DNA of 32,746 nt, taken from NCBI GenBank assembly GCA_001839685.1, contig MLAK01000548.1, positions 77,209-109,954 on the forward strand, written 5' to 3'. Origin of the DNA: Tritrichomonas foetus (Eukaryota; Parabasalia; Tritrichomonadida; Tritrichomonadidae). The notes below the pieces were generated by a model. That model ran no database searches and had not been told where the DNA came from. It saw only the letters and a list, made by a program, of their open reading frames with translations. Of this stretch, positions 1 through 11,700 are shown one piece after another (position 1 is the first letter of the stretch; the number at the start of each line of letters is the position of its first letter). A program made the translations under genes and the position numbers.

Positions 1-79
1 ATTTATTTTTGATACCATTTATTATATCATATATTACATCCTTCATGATTTCATACCTTTTTGTCATTAATTAACCCAT

Positions 80-109
80 GAAAGCAAAGCTTTCCGGGGT
101 CTATGACCC
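80..109. repeat. Two adjacent small hairpins
   Basis: Two perfect short inverted repeats lie side by side. GAAAGC/GCTTTC has a 3-base loop (80-94), and GGGT/ACCC has a 5-base loop (97-109). They form a GC-richer island in AT-rich DNA directly before the 211-bp tandem repeats, so they may belong to the same repeated element. No function is recognised. Confidence 0.5.
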
Positions 110-126
110 TTAAACTAGAATCATTC

Positions 127-538
127 ATTTTCTCGTGTAACACATCAGTACATTTTAAAATTNATTTCCGTCCTTGTGTTTTTCATTAGTTGNTTATGCT
201 TAAACCCACTTATTCCGTCCTTGTGTTTAGGCATAAATTTGAATAATTCTTGATTTTCTTTAGGTGTTGTATTTTTGATTAAATCAGCGTTCCCGCGAAC
301 TCGGTGCCGTACGGGGACTCATATATAAAAATAATTTATTTTCTCACGTAACACATCAGTACATTTTAAAATTAATTTCCGTCCTTGTGTTTTTCATTAG
401 TTGNTTATGCTTAAACCCACTTATTCCGTCCTTGTGTTTNGGCNTAAATTTGAATAATTCCTGATTTTCTTTAGGTGTTGTATTTTTGATTAAATCAGCG
501 TTTCCCCGAACTCGGTGTCGTACGGGGACTCATATATA
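127..538. repeat. Two-copy tandem repeat, 211-bp period
   Basis: Copy 1 (127-327) and copy 2 (338-538) are nearly identical over about 201 bp, separated by 10 bp. Each copy contains TTCCGTCCTTGTGTTT twice, about 47 bp apart. Each also has an internal inverted repeat of about 15 bp (194-208 with 222-236 in copy 1), and ends in a GC-rich block with CCGTACGG or a close variant before ACTCATATATA. Five single ambiguous bases fall in these two copies, which suggests further divergent copies elsewhere. No coding potential is visible. It could be satellite DNA, a non-autonomous element or part of a longer dispersed repeat, and the left window edge may cut it. Confidence 0.85.
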
Positions 539-540
539 AG

Positions 541-1791
541 AGATTTTCATATCATTCAAATCGGATTATCGTCTGGTGAATTTAATCATACAACCGGTAA
601 AAACGATAAACCGTTTTAAAAAAAAGAACTGAATGATTTTTCTCAATTATGGAAAGTGTTTTTTCTCAAGTTAATAAAAAAAAATCAATATAGGATGGGA
701 AATAGTAATAATTTATTACGAAAAATTTGATTAATCAATTTTTTTTTCAATTTTTTGAAAGAATATTTAATAAAATTGAGAAGTTGAAGATGATGATTTT
801 AATATGTTGATATCTTGTTTAGTATAAGATATTTTTTATGATCTTCAACATTAATTGTTTTATTCATATGAAGAGAGATTAATATATGATTGAGGTAGTA
901 AAACTCTTCTGAATTATGCTGTTTTAGGTAAAAAGAGTGAATAAAAAATATTTGGTAAATTTTTTATTTTATGATATTATGAGAAGAGAATGAACATTAA
1001 CCTATAAATCACTATTCTGAAGGAGTTTCAATTTTGAATTAAATATTTGAAAGGATTTACATTTTTGAATATACTTTTAATACAGCACTTGAATATTTGA
1101 TAAAACATTTGATCCAATGAAAGGGTAAAAATTTCTATTATGTTGAAAAGTGGAAAAAAAAAAGAGTGAATGTTCATGTGAATATATTCAATCACGCATT
1201 TAGATGTTACGTGTGAAGAAAGATTTAGTTATTCATCGAAAATTGTTTTTGATTACTTGCATCAAAAAATATTCTCCATCAATGGAAAAATTCAAACAGT
1301 AGGAATTTTTGAGAATTAATTCGATAATGTTCCATTTCAATTATTTCAATATTATTCTTCTTTTACATAAAAAAAGTTATTTTTCAATACTGAGGACTTT
1401 CATTTTATCCTTGGTTTACTTGAATATTTAATAAATTGTCATCTTAAAATTCTCAAGAATAACAAACAATAACATGCATAAAATATATATATCCAATAGA
1501 AATTTCATTTTAATACAAAAAATATGAAGATTTCTCAAAGATTTTATTATGAACATTTCATATCAAATTCATTATTTTTACCATTGAAAAAAGTATTTCT
1601 GTTTTCTAAATTTAAATAAAAAAACAAGGGTAAAATACAATCAAAAAGCTGAATTTGAGAATTAACAATTTTTAAATTCGAATGAGACCAGAACATAATT
1701 AAATTCAACATTTTCAAATAATACTTTTATGAATTTGAGGGGAATTCTTCTTTTCTATATAATTAATAATTCTTTTCAATGAAATTAATAA
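541..1791. other. AT-rich intergenic region, no gene seen
   Basis: This is low-complexity AT-rich sequence between the left repeats and the Myb-family gene. No reading frame of useful length, tRNA-like cloverleaf or strong inverted repeat was found on either strand. An in-frame TAA at 1789-1791 limits the upstream extension of the Myb reading frame. Confidence 0.6.
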
Positions 1792-1920
1792 TATTTTTCA
1801 CTATATTTTAATCTTAGTCCATATTCAATTTCCACCCAATTTAACTTTTTCACGACAGCTTCTTCGCCTTCTGTTCTTGTTTCTGTAGGCCTTGCATTTA
1901 TCACCGAGTACGACGAGCAT

Positions 1921-2970
1921 GTGAGCGACGAAAAACTGACAATACTAGAGCATGCACTTATTGATTTCCTCGAAAATCGAAAATCGGTTTTCGAAACAGC
2001 CCAAATTTATCAAGCAACAATAGGTACAACTAAACCGCTCGATCGAATAGCCACAATACTGCAAACGCCCGATGTGCCGATTCCCAATTTCGCATTGATG
2101 AATCCAAATGGCGCCAATTCTCGAAAGAAAACCCGTTCCTGGACCGACTATGAAGACCAGCGTCTTTTAGCTGGAATTCACCGGTTCGGAACTGACAATT
2201 GGCTCATCGTCGCAAATTTTGTGGGAAACGGTCGAACACGCGCTCAGTGCTCGCAACGGTGGATTCGAGGCCTCGACCCTCGTATTTGTAAAGATAAATG
2301 GTCAAAAGAAGATGAAAATACGCTATTGCGTTTAATTGACCAATATGGTACAAAAAGTTGGACTAGAATCGCCCAAGAAATGGGAAATCGAAGTGACGTT
2401 CAATGCAGATACCATTACAAACAGATGAAAGCAGATAATTCAGAAGATCAATTGCCGCTGAAAATATCATCAAGCGGATCTGTTCCAGTTTATCTCAATT
2501 TAAACCAGCCACTTCCGCAATTCAATAATCAACAGAAAAGTCGAGTGGAGTTGCCATCAATTCACGATTTACTCAATAATAATCCAGTCGACCAAAATTC
2601 ACCTAATTCCAACAAGGAGTTAGGAAATGGAACACCCCAAAACGTTCCAAAAGGAATTAAAAGCACTTTGTCCAATGACGGACAAAGCGTCCCGTCCAAT
2701 CTTCCAAATAATCACAATACGAATATGCAAAATAACGGTTTGCAATTCGTGCAACTTAACCCAGACCAAATCGCACAGCTGCAGCAGCAACAGCAAATGC
2801 AGCAACTCCAACTCCAGCACCAACAGCAGATGATGATGAACAGGCGCCCGTCAGGAACCTACATGCAGATACAGGCCGGAACTCCGCGTGCGAACATGTC
2901 TTCAAATACATCGATGCCGATTCTCCCTTCCTTCCAGAGCATCCTCAACAGCGTGCCAAGGCATCACTAA
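1921..2970 (+). CDS. R2R3 Myb-like DNA-binding protein, start uncertain
   Basis: The product is a probable nuclear sequence-specific DNA-binding protein. Numbered from the GTG at 1921, two Myb/SANT repeats occupy about residues 70-167. Their spaced aromatic residues are W74, W94 and W114 in the first repeat and W127, W147 and Y166 in the second. A Gln-rich stretch (roughly 270-310) and a short hydrophobic tail follow, as in many transcription factors. The start is a problem: the frame is open back to a TAA at 1789, but no in-frame ATG occurs before Met60 (2098). An ATG at 1919 is followed at once by TGA. Starting at 2098 would keep both Myb repeats. Residues before Met60 look coding, so a 2-bp error or mutation at 1919-1923 is possible. 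In trichomonads Myb proteins are a large family; the target genes here are unknown. Confidence 0.85.
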   Translation: MSDEKLTILEHALIDFLENRKSVFETAQIYQATIGTTKPLDRIATILQTPDVPIPNFALMNPNGANSRKKTRSWTDYEDQRLLAGIHRFGTDNWLIVANFVGNGRTRAQCSQRWIRGLDPRICKDKWSKEDENTLLRLIDQYGTKSWTRIAQEMGNRSDVQCRYHYKQMKADNSEDQLPLKISSSGSVPVYLNLNQPLPQFNNQQKSRVELPSIHDLLNNNPVDQNSPNSNKELGNGTPQNVPKGIKSTLSNDGQSVPSNLPNNHNTNMQNNGLQFVQLNPDQIAQLQQQQQMQQLQLQHQQQMMMNRRPSGTYMQIQAGTPRANMSSNTSMPILPSFQSILNSVPRHH

Positions 2971-3505
2971 GTTGCGTATATATTTTTTATTTTATTTTAT
3001 TAAAGATATTGTCTTTTTTTCACATTTCATTTTTAGATTTTTGAGTGAACCAAATATACACTTTAGTGAAAGTTCTTTTTTGAAAAAAAGATGGTTTCTG
3101 CTTTTAAAGAAGTTTTAAAGAAGTGAAGAAAAAAAGTGGAACAAACATCAAAGAATAAAAACCGATCATTGTTTTGATAGATAGAATTTCCAAAGAACCA
3201 ACACTTAGATTCATATTGTTGATTATTACAAGCTCTTCTGTTTCCCAAAGTCATGGCATTTCAAGAATATTCCAACCAAACTTGACTTAAATGCCTTTTA
3301 AACTTGTCTCAAAATTTTTCACTTTATAATTCATCATTGAGTTCCAAACAAAAGAAAAATGATATGAAAGAATTTTAGAATTCGTTCATTAATCTGATTA
3401 AATTAAAATAGTTAGTTAAATATGAACTCATAGAAGTAAAATAATTTGTTTTTATTGACACATTTCAATTTTCAATTTCCAAAAATGGTGCTGCATGATG
3501 ACGAT
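2971..3505. other. Intergenic region between convergent genes
   Basis: This is AT-rich spacer between the 3' ends of the Myb gene and the small coiled-coil gene on the opposite strand. Short open frames here have Phe/Lys-rich composition typical of chance AT-rich sequence. I see no RNA gene or repeat. Confidence 0.55.
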
Positions 3506-3871
3506 TTATTTAATGCTCCATTCAAATGGTGGCTTAATATATGGCTTGTCACCATAATCAATGAGAACTTTTTTGCCATCAGGAACGCTACAAAATACAT
3601 TGGCAATGCATTCCATCTGTCCGTCTGTGTTGGGATCAAATGGCGGGCATCCATCTGCTTCCCAGTCTTTCCGTCTTTGCGCAAGAAATTTTTCTTTTTT
3701 CCTGAGTTGTTGTTTCAAATTTTCTGCTTCGTATTTCAATCTTTCGATTTCTTCTTGGTTTCGATCATTAATTGCGTCTAATTCTGCTTTTTTCGCTTTG
3801 ACTTTTTTATTGAGCTTTTTGATTTGTCTCTCATTTGATCGAATTATCTTTTTCGGATCGATATCTGTCAT
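3506..3871 (-). CDS. Small coiled-coil protein, unknown function
   Basis: This 121-residue protein is not recognised. Residues about 10-70 are Lys/Glu/Arg-rich with heptad-like spacing and should form a coiled coil. The last 50 residues are different in character, with a CPPFDPN motif near residue 75, a second Cys-containing segment, and a C-terminal Pro/Trp motif. They may form a small folded unit. The stop is TAAA-type. The gene is divergent from the J-domain gene with only 85 bp between the two starts, so they may share a promoter region. The 5' flank carries CACTTTTATTT about 9 bases before the ATG, the same 11-mer that precedes genes at the right end of the window. The composition is clearly protein-like, and the opposite-strand frame over it is less plausible. 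Confidence 0.7.
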   Translation of the reverse strand: MTDIDPKKIIRSNERQIKKLNKKVKAKKAELDAINDRNQEEIERLKYEAENLKQQLRKKEKFLAQRRKDWEADGCPPFDPNTDGQMECIANVFCSVPDGKKVLIDYGDKPYIKPPFEWSIK

Positions 3872-3956
3872 TTGGAAAAATAAAAGTGTTTTTCATCTAG
3901 CATGTCATTTGGATTTCATAATCAATGAATACTTGGCTAGCCAATTATCAATACAA
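3872..3956. promoter_or_regulatory. Short divergent intergenic promoter region
   Basis: Only 85 bp separate the starts of the small coiled-coil gene (left) and the J-domain gene (right), so both promoters must lie here or overlap coding sequence. TCATT/TCATA matches to the trichomonad initiator pattern occur around 3905-3920 on the plus strand, and CACTTTTATTT occurs on the minus strand. That these act as promoters is inferred from position only. Confidence 0.4.
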
Positions 3957-5429
3957 ATGCTGTTTCTAGTTATTCACACTCTTCTCACCTATTTTGTGAA
4001 GAAGTCGCCTCTTCGGCATGTCCAACAGCTTGTTGGATTCCGTCAATACAAAGAGGCCAAAATTCTTTTAGATAAAATGATTAATGAAAAAAAAGATGAT
4101 GCTGAAATATTGAATTTGAGAGCAACGTGTGAACTGAATTTAGATATGGTTGCAGAATGTTTAAGTGATACTGAAATAATCATGAATTCTGATGCCTCAG
4201 AATTAGAAAAACAGAATTCATATGTGACTCGATCACTTTTATATATAAAAACTGGTGAATTACCACTTGCTGAAGAATATGCATTAAAAGCAAATAATTC
4301 ACATGTTGTTGAGACCATTAACCATCTAAAAGAGTTAAAGCAGCAATATTATCATTTCACAGAACAGAATCGGTTGGAAGATTCCGCAGTTGTCCTTGAC
4401 CAAATTCTTCTTCAATCTTCATTAGACATTAATCTAATTACAAATAGGACAGAAATTGCATGGAAACTTCAAGATTATGGAAATTATTCAAAATATTCAC
4501 ATAATTTCGAAAAAATGTATCCAAAAGATTCAAAAATATTTTATAGGAATGGAATTGCACTTTTATGTAATGGAACAATTGAAGAATCTATTTTAAAATT
4601 CAAGAATACTCTTCAAATGAGAAATCCGCCTATCAACTGTTCTATTGCTTTAAAGCTGGCTGACAAAATAACTAAAATTATTGCAAAAATTGAACAAGTT
4701 GATCCTTTAAATCAAACACAAAGAAAAAATCAAATTGAATCAAATGATTATCAAACTCTCATTGATGAATTGAACACATCATCATTAAAATTTTGTACAG
4801 CGAATGATCGACTAACTCAAAAAGTCTATCTCTACACCGCTCGACTTTTGCGATTTAAAGGTGAATATGAAATGGCTTTTGATTATTTATCGGAATTAAG
4901 TCAAAAGTATCCCAAATCATATGAATTCGTTTTCGAAAAAGCAGATATTGATCTTGAACTTCATAATTATGATTCTGCAATAGAAACATATAAAGAAATC
5001 CAAAGGGAATATAGGATGAATCTTCATGCGCAGGAAAAAATTGATGCTGCCAATTTACTTAAGAAAAGATCATTTTATGTTGATCACTATGCATTTTTGG
5101 GATTAATTCGAGACAGAGGTCTTCAAACAACAGTACAGCAGGTAAAAGATGCTTACAGAAAAGTTGTAAGACACTGGCACCCTGACAGGTTCCGAGATCC
5201 TGAAAAGAAAAAGGAAGCTGAGCGAATGATGAGATACATTAATGCTGCTTATGATGTTTTAAGCGACCAGAGGAAAAAAGATTTGTATGATCAAGGGAAA
5301 GATCCATATAATCCAAACGATGGCAAACCAGAAGAATTTTCCGACCGATTTGAAGATTTCTTTTCAAATCCCGATTTCTTCATAAATAACAATAGAGATG
5401 GGCCATTACATATTCAAATTCATGTATAA
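3957..5429 (+). CDS. TPR and J-domain co-chaperone, P58IPK/DNAJC3-like
   Basis: This 490-residue protein is a probable ER-lumenal Hsp40 that delivers unfolded clients to BiP-type Hsp70. The ATG at 3957 is chosen because it opens a hydrophobic N-terminal segment (about residues 1-14, then Lys-Lys) resembling a signal peptide. The longer upstream frame would run across the divergent gene. TPR-like helical pairs fill about residues 20-360. A J-domain follows at about 371-445 with the catalytic His-Pro-Asp at 408-410 and the helix-IV-like YDQGKDP. Overall length and order (signal, TPR array, C-terminal J-domain) match animal DNAJC3, about 500 residues. No KDEL-type tail is present; the protein ends in HIQIHV. 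The stop overlaps TAAA. A soluble cytosolic TPR/J protein such as DNAJC7 is the alternative, but it lacks a hydrophobic N-terminus. Confidence 0.85.
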   Translation: MLFLVIHTLLTYFVKKSPLRHVQQLVGFRQYKEAKILLDKMINEKKDDAEILNLRATCELNLDMVAECLSDTEIIMNSDASELEKQNSYVTRSLLYIKTGELPLAEEYALKANNSHVVETINHLKELKQQYYHFTEQNRLEDSAVVLDQILLQSSLDINLITNRTEIAWKLQDYGNYSKYSHNFEKMYPKDSKIFYRNGIALLCNGTIEESILKFKNTLQMRNPPINCSIALKLADKITKIIAKIEQVDPLNQTQRKNQIESNDYQTLIDELNTSSLKFCTANDRLTQKVYLYTARLLRFKGEYEMAFDYLSELSQKYPKSYEFVFEKADIDLELHNYDSAIETYKEIQREYRMNLHAQEKIDAANLLKKRSFYVDHYAFLGLIRDRGLQTTVQQVKDAYRKVVRHWHPDRFRDPEKKKEAERMMRYINAAYDVLSDQRKKDLYDQGKDPYNPNDGKPEEFSDRFEDFFSNPDFFINNNRDGPLHIQIHV

Positions 5430-5787
5430 ATGTAAGTAAAACCTCCTATTCAATAAAATAGTTATTTTTTCTTCATATTTTTTCATTGGGTAGCATTTTG
5501 ATAAGTCACTCTTTCACCAATTGACAAAATGAAGAGAAAAAAATAAAAAGTGATGATGAATCAATACTTTCACTGAAAAATGGAGAAATTCATTCGTAGT
5601 AAATCAAATGTGTACGTAATAAAAAAAAAGATTTATCTTTTCAAATAAAGGAAGAAAATATAAAGAAATATGAATCAGAAATTTTCTGGTAATTAGGTTA
5701 ATTTATAAAAATATAAAAATAATATCTTGAATTCTTTTCTTAATTTGAATAGTTTGCTTCAGAAATGTTCTCTTTCGAGATTTAAAT
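5430..5787. other. Convergent intergenic spacer
   Basis: This AT-rich spacer of about 360 bp lies between the 3' ends of the J-domain gene and the dynein gene. Nothing beyond A/T runs and probable 3'-untranslated sequence for both genes is seen. Confidence 0.55.
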
Positions 5788-8700
5788 TTAAGCTTCGAGC
5801 AAGATAGCGACACCACGTTTAACCCAGTGGCCTGGTGATCCAATGTTTGGATTGATCTTAAGATTGAAGTCGGACACATATGTTGGACCTCTCATCTTTG
5901 TAACATAAACTGGACATTCGTAATAAACTGCTGCTCTTCCACCTGGTTTATCAATATAAACAGCTTTCACGAAAATGACAGGAAGTTGTGGATAAAGTTC
6001 CTTCAAGAAGGCTTCATTCAAAGAGTTCATCTTTGAATCCCAACGAGCACCTTCAAGGAAGAGACCGTGAATGTAAGCACCATCACGTGGTGGTGCATCG
6101 ATTTCGCTTTCCATCTTCTTTGTAACTTCGACTGTGAGAATTGTCTGATCGAGTGGCCAACCATTCTTTCTAGCGGCACTTTGTGCAACAGCTGTCAAGA
6201 ATGATGATGGATTGAATAAACCTGGAAGCCAAACTGAGTTTGGAAGTGTTAATTCAGCAGACCAGTCGACAAGTTGCTTATGCCTATCAAGAAGATCCTT
6301 CCACCATGTGATGAGTGGCCTAAGTGAGAAGTAAGCAAGCTTCTCCCATGTTGCTGGAACTGCGTTGACGTAGATAGCCATCATAAGTTGATCCATAGCT
6401 TCTGAAATTGTAAGTTCACCGGCAAGACCCATATCAAGTTCTGTGAGTGAACGCTTGATTTCAGACATGATGATGTTCATTCTTTCGCATTCTTGGAGAC
6501 AGATTGAAACATATGGTTCGTGCTTTTCAACACGGTTGTAGAGTTCTTGGATGTTGAATGCTTCTGGTACGTTAGTTAAGATTTCATCAAGTGTCTTCTT
6601 AACACCCTTTTCCATTGATGAGTCACCTTCTTCGCCACCAGCAACTCTTGGTTGAACGTTGAGAAGAGTAGAGAAGATGAAGTCAGTTTGTGTTGTCAAA
6701 GAACCAATTTCGGCGTTTGGATGGAGACCGAATAAATATGGAGATTCATCTGGAAATTCACGAAGTGCGTATTCCTTGTATTCTTCCATGGTGTTGAGAC
6801 CTGTTGGACATGGGAATCCAGGAACAAGATCTGCACCTTCGAAGTCTTCTTTATCAAATGATTCGAGATATGTCTTACATAATCTACGATCTCTATCATC
6901 TGAAATGTGACCACCATACATAATTTCACCAATAAGGTAACGAAGTGGAACCCATGGAATTGGTTGAGATGAATCGAGTGAGTCGAAGAGAAGTTCAGAA
7001 CAAATTTGAAGATCGGATGGGTTAAAGTTATAAACTCTGTTGAAACCTTGCGGACCGAATTTCCTACGTTCGACCATAAGTGCGTGGAAGACGCAAAGAT
7101 GGAACAAAAGCATCTTGTATTCACGATCTTTCTGACATTGTTCCATAGTATCATCGTTGAAGTTAGCAAGAGCACGCATCAAGTTAGCCTTTGTACCACG
7201 AGCAGGTTCTGATGTAACCTTGATTGAGTTCTGAAGAAGACCAGCTGGAATATCATCGCTAGCTTCTGCAGTAAAGAAGATTCTGAAGTTTTCGTGAAGT
7301 TGACCAAGTCTAAGCTTTTCAATGTGCTTTTCAAGAACCATAAGCCATTTACCCATAAGATGGAGGTTCTGAATGATAACCCAAGCACCTTCTGTGGAAG
7401 CTTTAGTGAGTGAATTCAATGCATTTTCTTCTTGACCTTCTCCGAGTGAAATATTATAAAGGTTACCTTTAAGTTCACTGTATCCAAGCTTTTCACCGAG
7501 TGCTTCAAGGTTCTTAACAGGATCGATACCTGGTGAAAGAATGAAGAAGAGAGCCATGGTTGGTGTAGCTTCGCTATATGTTTGTTGAAGTGTAAACACA
7601 ACATCTTCTGTGTACTTCTCGCCAATTTGATTTGCAATAAATTGAGTTAAAGCATTAACCATACGATCTGGTCTAAGTGCTCTGATAACAAGAAGACGTT
7701 GGAATTCTGTCTTGTTCTTGTAATCAAGTGGAAGTTTTTCATTTTCTGGCATTTCAAGATCGCACCACTTTTGCCATGGTTTGGTACGCATTGTGATATC
7801 TTGGCCGAGTGATTTGAATGCATCGAGTGATGTAAGACCGACTGCAGCGCCCCATGATGAGTCAGAAAGCCATTCTGGTGCTGGGTTTGGCATTGCCATT
7901 GAACGTGGACAACGGAGGAGATGTAAGAATTCATCCATTCTCATTACTTGTGCAGATTTGTCAGAAAGAAGGATTCTGAAGCAAAGAAGTGCAGTGAAAA
8001 TAAGCTGGTGACGCTGGAACATAGCTCGCATTGCCCAACGGAATGTCTTGAATGTGATTGAATCAACAAGAGAGTTTTCTCTTGACACTGGGTTTGATGA
8101 AGGTTCTGCATCGTCCATAGCAGATGTGAAAACTGTTACGAATGAAGCGAGAGAGAATTGATACATGTGATCAATCTTACCAAGATCGACAAGGATGAAG
8201 TAAAGAAGGGCTGCTCTTCCTGCAACTCTTCTGAATGCTTCTCTATGGATTGAGATTTCTTCACTTGTTTCAGTAGCCTTTAACACACGCTCTGTAAGTT
8301 CGGCAGACATCCTCTTAGAACGATCAAGGGTATCCATAAGACCAGTATCTTCAATAAGATTGACACCTGGAGCAGAAAGACGTTCAAGAAGGTTATCTTC
8401 AAGTTCTTTCATTGTGATCTTATCTTCGTTCATTTGTTTGATAAGCTCTGCCTTTTGTTCTTCGAGACCAGGCTTTTCATGCTTAACGACGTTACCAAGA
8501 AGTTGTTCTTCTAAACCATCGAGCGTAACAGTAAAGTTGATAACTGTTGTCTGTGCTTGAATTTCAGGCTTGAAGTGTGGGTTGGCAAGTTTGGTTTGAA
8601 GGAAGAGACGGAATTTAGGATTGAATTCGACTTCGCGATCACCAACTTGAACCAAGTTACGACGACCTCTTTTGACAATGTTACGACCAAGAAGTGGATC

Positions 8701-11700
8701 AATGATTGGATCGAATGTTTCTTCGACGTTTTCAATAAGAACAGACTCACCATTTTCAACAGCCATAACGAGTGTGTTGATGAAGTTATCCTGTCCAAAA
8801 CGCATAACATGTAAGTTGTTTGATTCTTGGTTATTTCTGATCCATTTGATACCCTGGAACTGTGGATCGATGAACAATGGCCAACGTTGGCAAGAGTTTG
8901 TGATAGCTGCATTTTCGATAGAAACTCTGTCGTTTGGAAGGCCTTGGTTATTCCACTGAGCGACTAAGGCAGAGTGAGAAACGACATCGATTGGATCTTT
9001 GACGATTTTAACACCCCTTTCAACAAGGAATGGTCTCCAAATGTCATCAACGAGTCTTTCTCTGAAGGCCCTTGTGAATGGACCGCTGTATGAAATGAAG
9101 GCAGCTGCTAAAAGAACATCACCAACAACAGATGTTTGTTCTTCCTTATAATCAGCGATTTTAACCTTCCAACGTTCTCCTTCGTCACCGAGACCAGCGA
9201 CAAGATCAGTAGCACGAGTAATCTTTTCAGACATTGACGTAGCTTCAGCTTGGGCCTTGTTCTTTTCAGCTTGTTGTGTTTCTAATTCATCTTTAAGCTT
9301 TTGAAGTTGTTCTTCAAGAGCTGCAGCTCGAGCTTGAACCTTCTTAAGCTTTTCGACTGATTCATTGAGCATTTCTTCGGCCTCTTTAGCTGCTCTTTCC
9401 TTTGGAGCAATGTTTTGAATGACAGTGTGATAGTTAAGAATGTTGTTAAGCCAAATGTACAAGTTAGCACAAGCGGATGATGATTTCTGCACATCAGATT
9501 CCTTGAAGTCCCACTTGGCCACTTTAGCTTTAGTGAGAGCCATAATATCGTGATTCCAACATTCGTGAAGATGTTGAAGCTTGTTCATGAAAGTACTTGT
9601 GTTACCCATGATCTTCTTGGCTGCTTTCCATGAAAGATCACGTGCTGGTCTTCCACCTTCGGACAAAACTAAAACGATGGCTTCCATAACGATACCGACT
9701 TTACCTGGAGCTTGAGCGAATGATGAAAGTTCAGTCATGGCCTTCTTATCAATGACGTCGATAGCTGCAAGAGCCTGTGCCTTAAGAGGCTGGGCCTTCT
9801 TCAGTTCTTCAGCAGCAACTGCTTGTTTCTCTTCAGCTTCTGCTTTGATGACAGATGTTTTAGCTTCTTCTTTCTGGGCAATATCGGATTCTTTCTTCAC
9901 GACGGCAGCATCTTGTGAAATTCTATCGATAAGTGCAGCACACTCAGCTTGTTTATCAGCGACAATCTTTGTCTGCTTTTCAAGTTTCTTCTTCATGACT
10001 TCAACGTCCGCAGATGAATTGATAAGCATTTGAAGACCCTTGCTAAAGTGCTCTTGGTTATTAATAATTTGATTACGTGTCTTATCAAGCATACTCTTGA
10101 AGAGTGAGATAAGTTCGAGATAAGACTTTGGTGTTGCGTAGTTGTGACGTCTTTCAGCCTCCAAATATTCTGCTGAAATTTGAATAACTTTGGAGTGAGC
10201 ATTAGCAATGAACTGGACAATTGTTTCTGGATCATTGCCGCCAAGATCGACATCTGATAAGAATTGCTTGGCGACAGAGTAAAGGGCGTCATCTGGCCAT
10301 GCATGGAACCAATCGATGATCATGCAGTTAATAAGAGCAGGGAAACGACGAGCTCTGATACGGAATGTATCTCCTGATGGTGACTGACAGAACACAATTC
10401 TTGTGTATTGACAGCAACGTTGTGTGAAGAATTTCCAAGCATCTTCGTTGGTGAATGGAATACCTTGTACTTTCATATCACCTTTAACTGCTGAATAAAT
10501 ATTTTCTTTATCTTCTTGTGCGAAGATATCTGGAAGTGAGCCAGTAGAAAGGAAGTCAGAAAGTGGAATAAGGAACTGCTCATCAATAACTTGGGAATCT
10601 GTAAGCAAGAAGACTGTTGGTTGTTTCTTACCACCAGATTGTGTGAAAACTTTAACAAGATCAGCGTTGAATTCTGCAATTCCGTAGTTGTTGGCTAATG
10701 TGATTTGGTAAACACTATAGCCGGCAAGATATGAAGCAAGACGTACAAGAGACTGTTTACCGGAACCACCGAGACCGACAAGAAGCATGTGTCCGTTTGG
10801 CATTGTGATACCTCTTGCGATACGAAGAACGTGTTCAATAGCATCCTTGAAAAGAACCAAGTTCATAACTGGATGTGATTCGTTATATTCAACAAGTTTA
10901 TCGTTAATAACCTTATTTGTAAGTTCGTGTGAAACCATTGGAGCATATCCGAAATCATCGAATGATGATTCATCACCATCTGGTGGGAAAGCGCAGTACA
11001 TCATTTCTTCACGAACAGCTTGTCCATCAAGTGTTGAATCCAAGAATTTGGATGCTTGTGCAATACAGATATCTTTAGCACGTTGATAATCAACAAGATC
11101 AACAAGTCTATCTGAATAAACACGAATTGCATCTGTAGCCAACAAAAGTGAAAGTTGCTCTGGTGTCTTTACAACATTTGGCATTGCTCTAAGAACACCT
11201 TGAAGGAGTGAACACATATCTCTCAAGTTGAAGTTGTAGTGGAATTTAACAGCTGTTGGAATGAAGTTCTTTAAGATTTCCTTATGAACACCAATAATAC
11301 TTTCAAGAATCTTGGTAGAAATGTCACGAACTGATTGTGGGAATTGATAGAATTCCAAGTGACCTTCAAGCATTGATGAAAGAATGAGTTTGACGGAATT
11401 ATCTGGGGGAACACCAAGAGCGAATGTTGAGAAGTGTCTTTGAAGACGTGGATTAATTGTGAATGAACCTGCTGTTGGGTTCATACATGAAACATAGTTA
11501 ACACCTTTAACATCTTTAAGTGTCATTTGTTGTCTATCATACCAGTGCTCATAGTCAAGGTGCTGTCTGAGGAGTGTCATTGGAGCTTGTGTACCGTAAA
11601 GATCGATTTCGGGCATGTTAATATCATCGATGAAGTAGATGCATTTCTTCTGGGCTGGTGGGGCATAAAGTTTACCTGATTTCATTTCGACTGCTGATTC

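Noticed and set aside
127..538. CRISPR-like array
   Set aside because: Only two long, nearly identical units with no regular spacer series; the setting is eukaryotic.
1840..1921. A 5' intron in the Myb gene
   Set aside because: No GTATGT-type donor or ACTAACACACAG-type acceptor, the trichomonad intron signals, was found near the start.
3063..3254. Minus-strand 63-codon open frame
   Set aside because: Phe/Lys-rich composition typical of AT-rich spacer; no supporting signals.
3561..3956. N-terminal extension of the J-domain gene to an upstream in-frame ATG
   Set aside because: It would run antisense across the small coiled-coil gene, and the ATG at 3957 gives a signal-peptide-like start matching the family.
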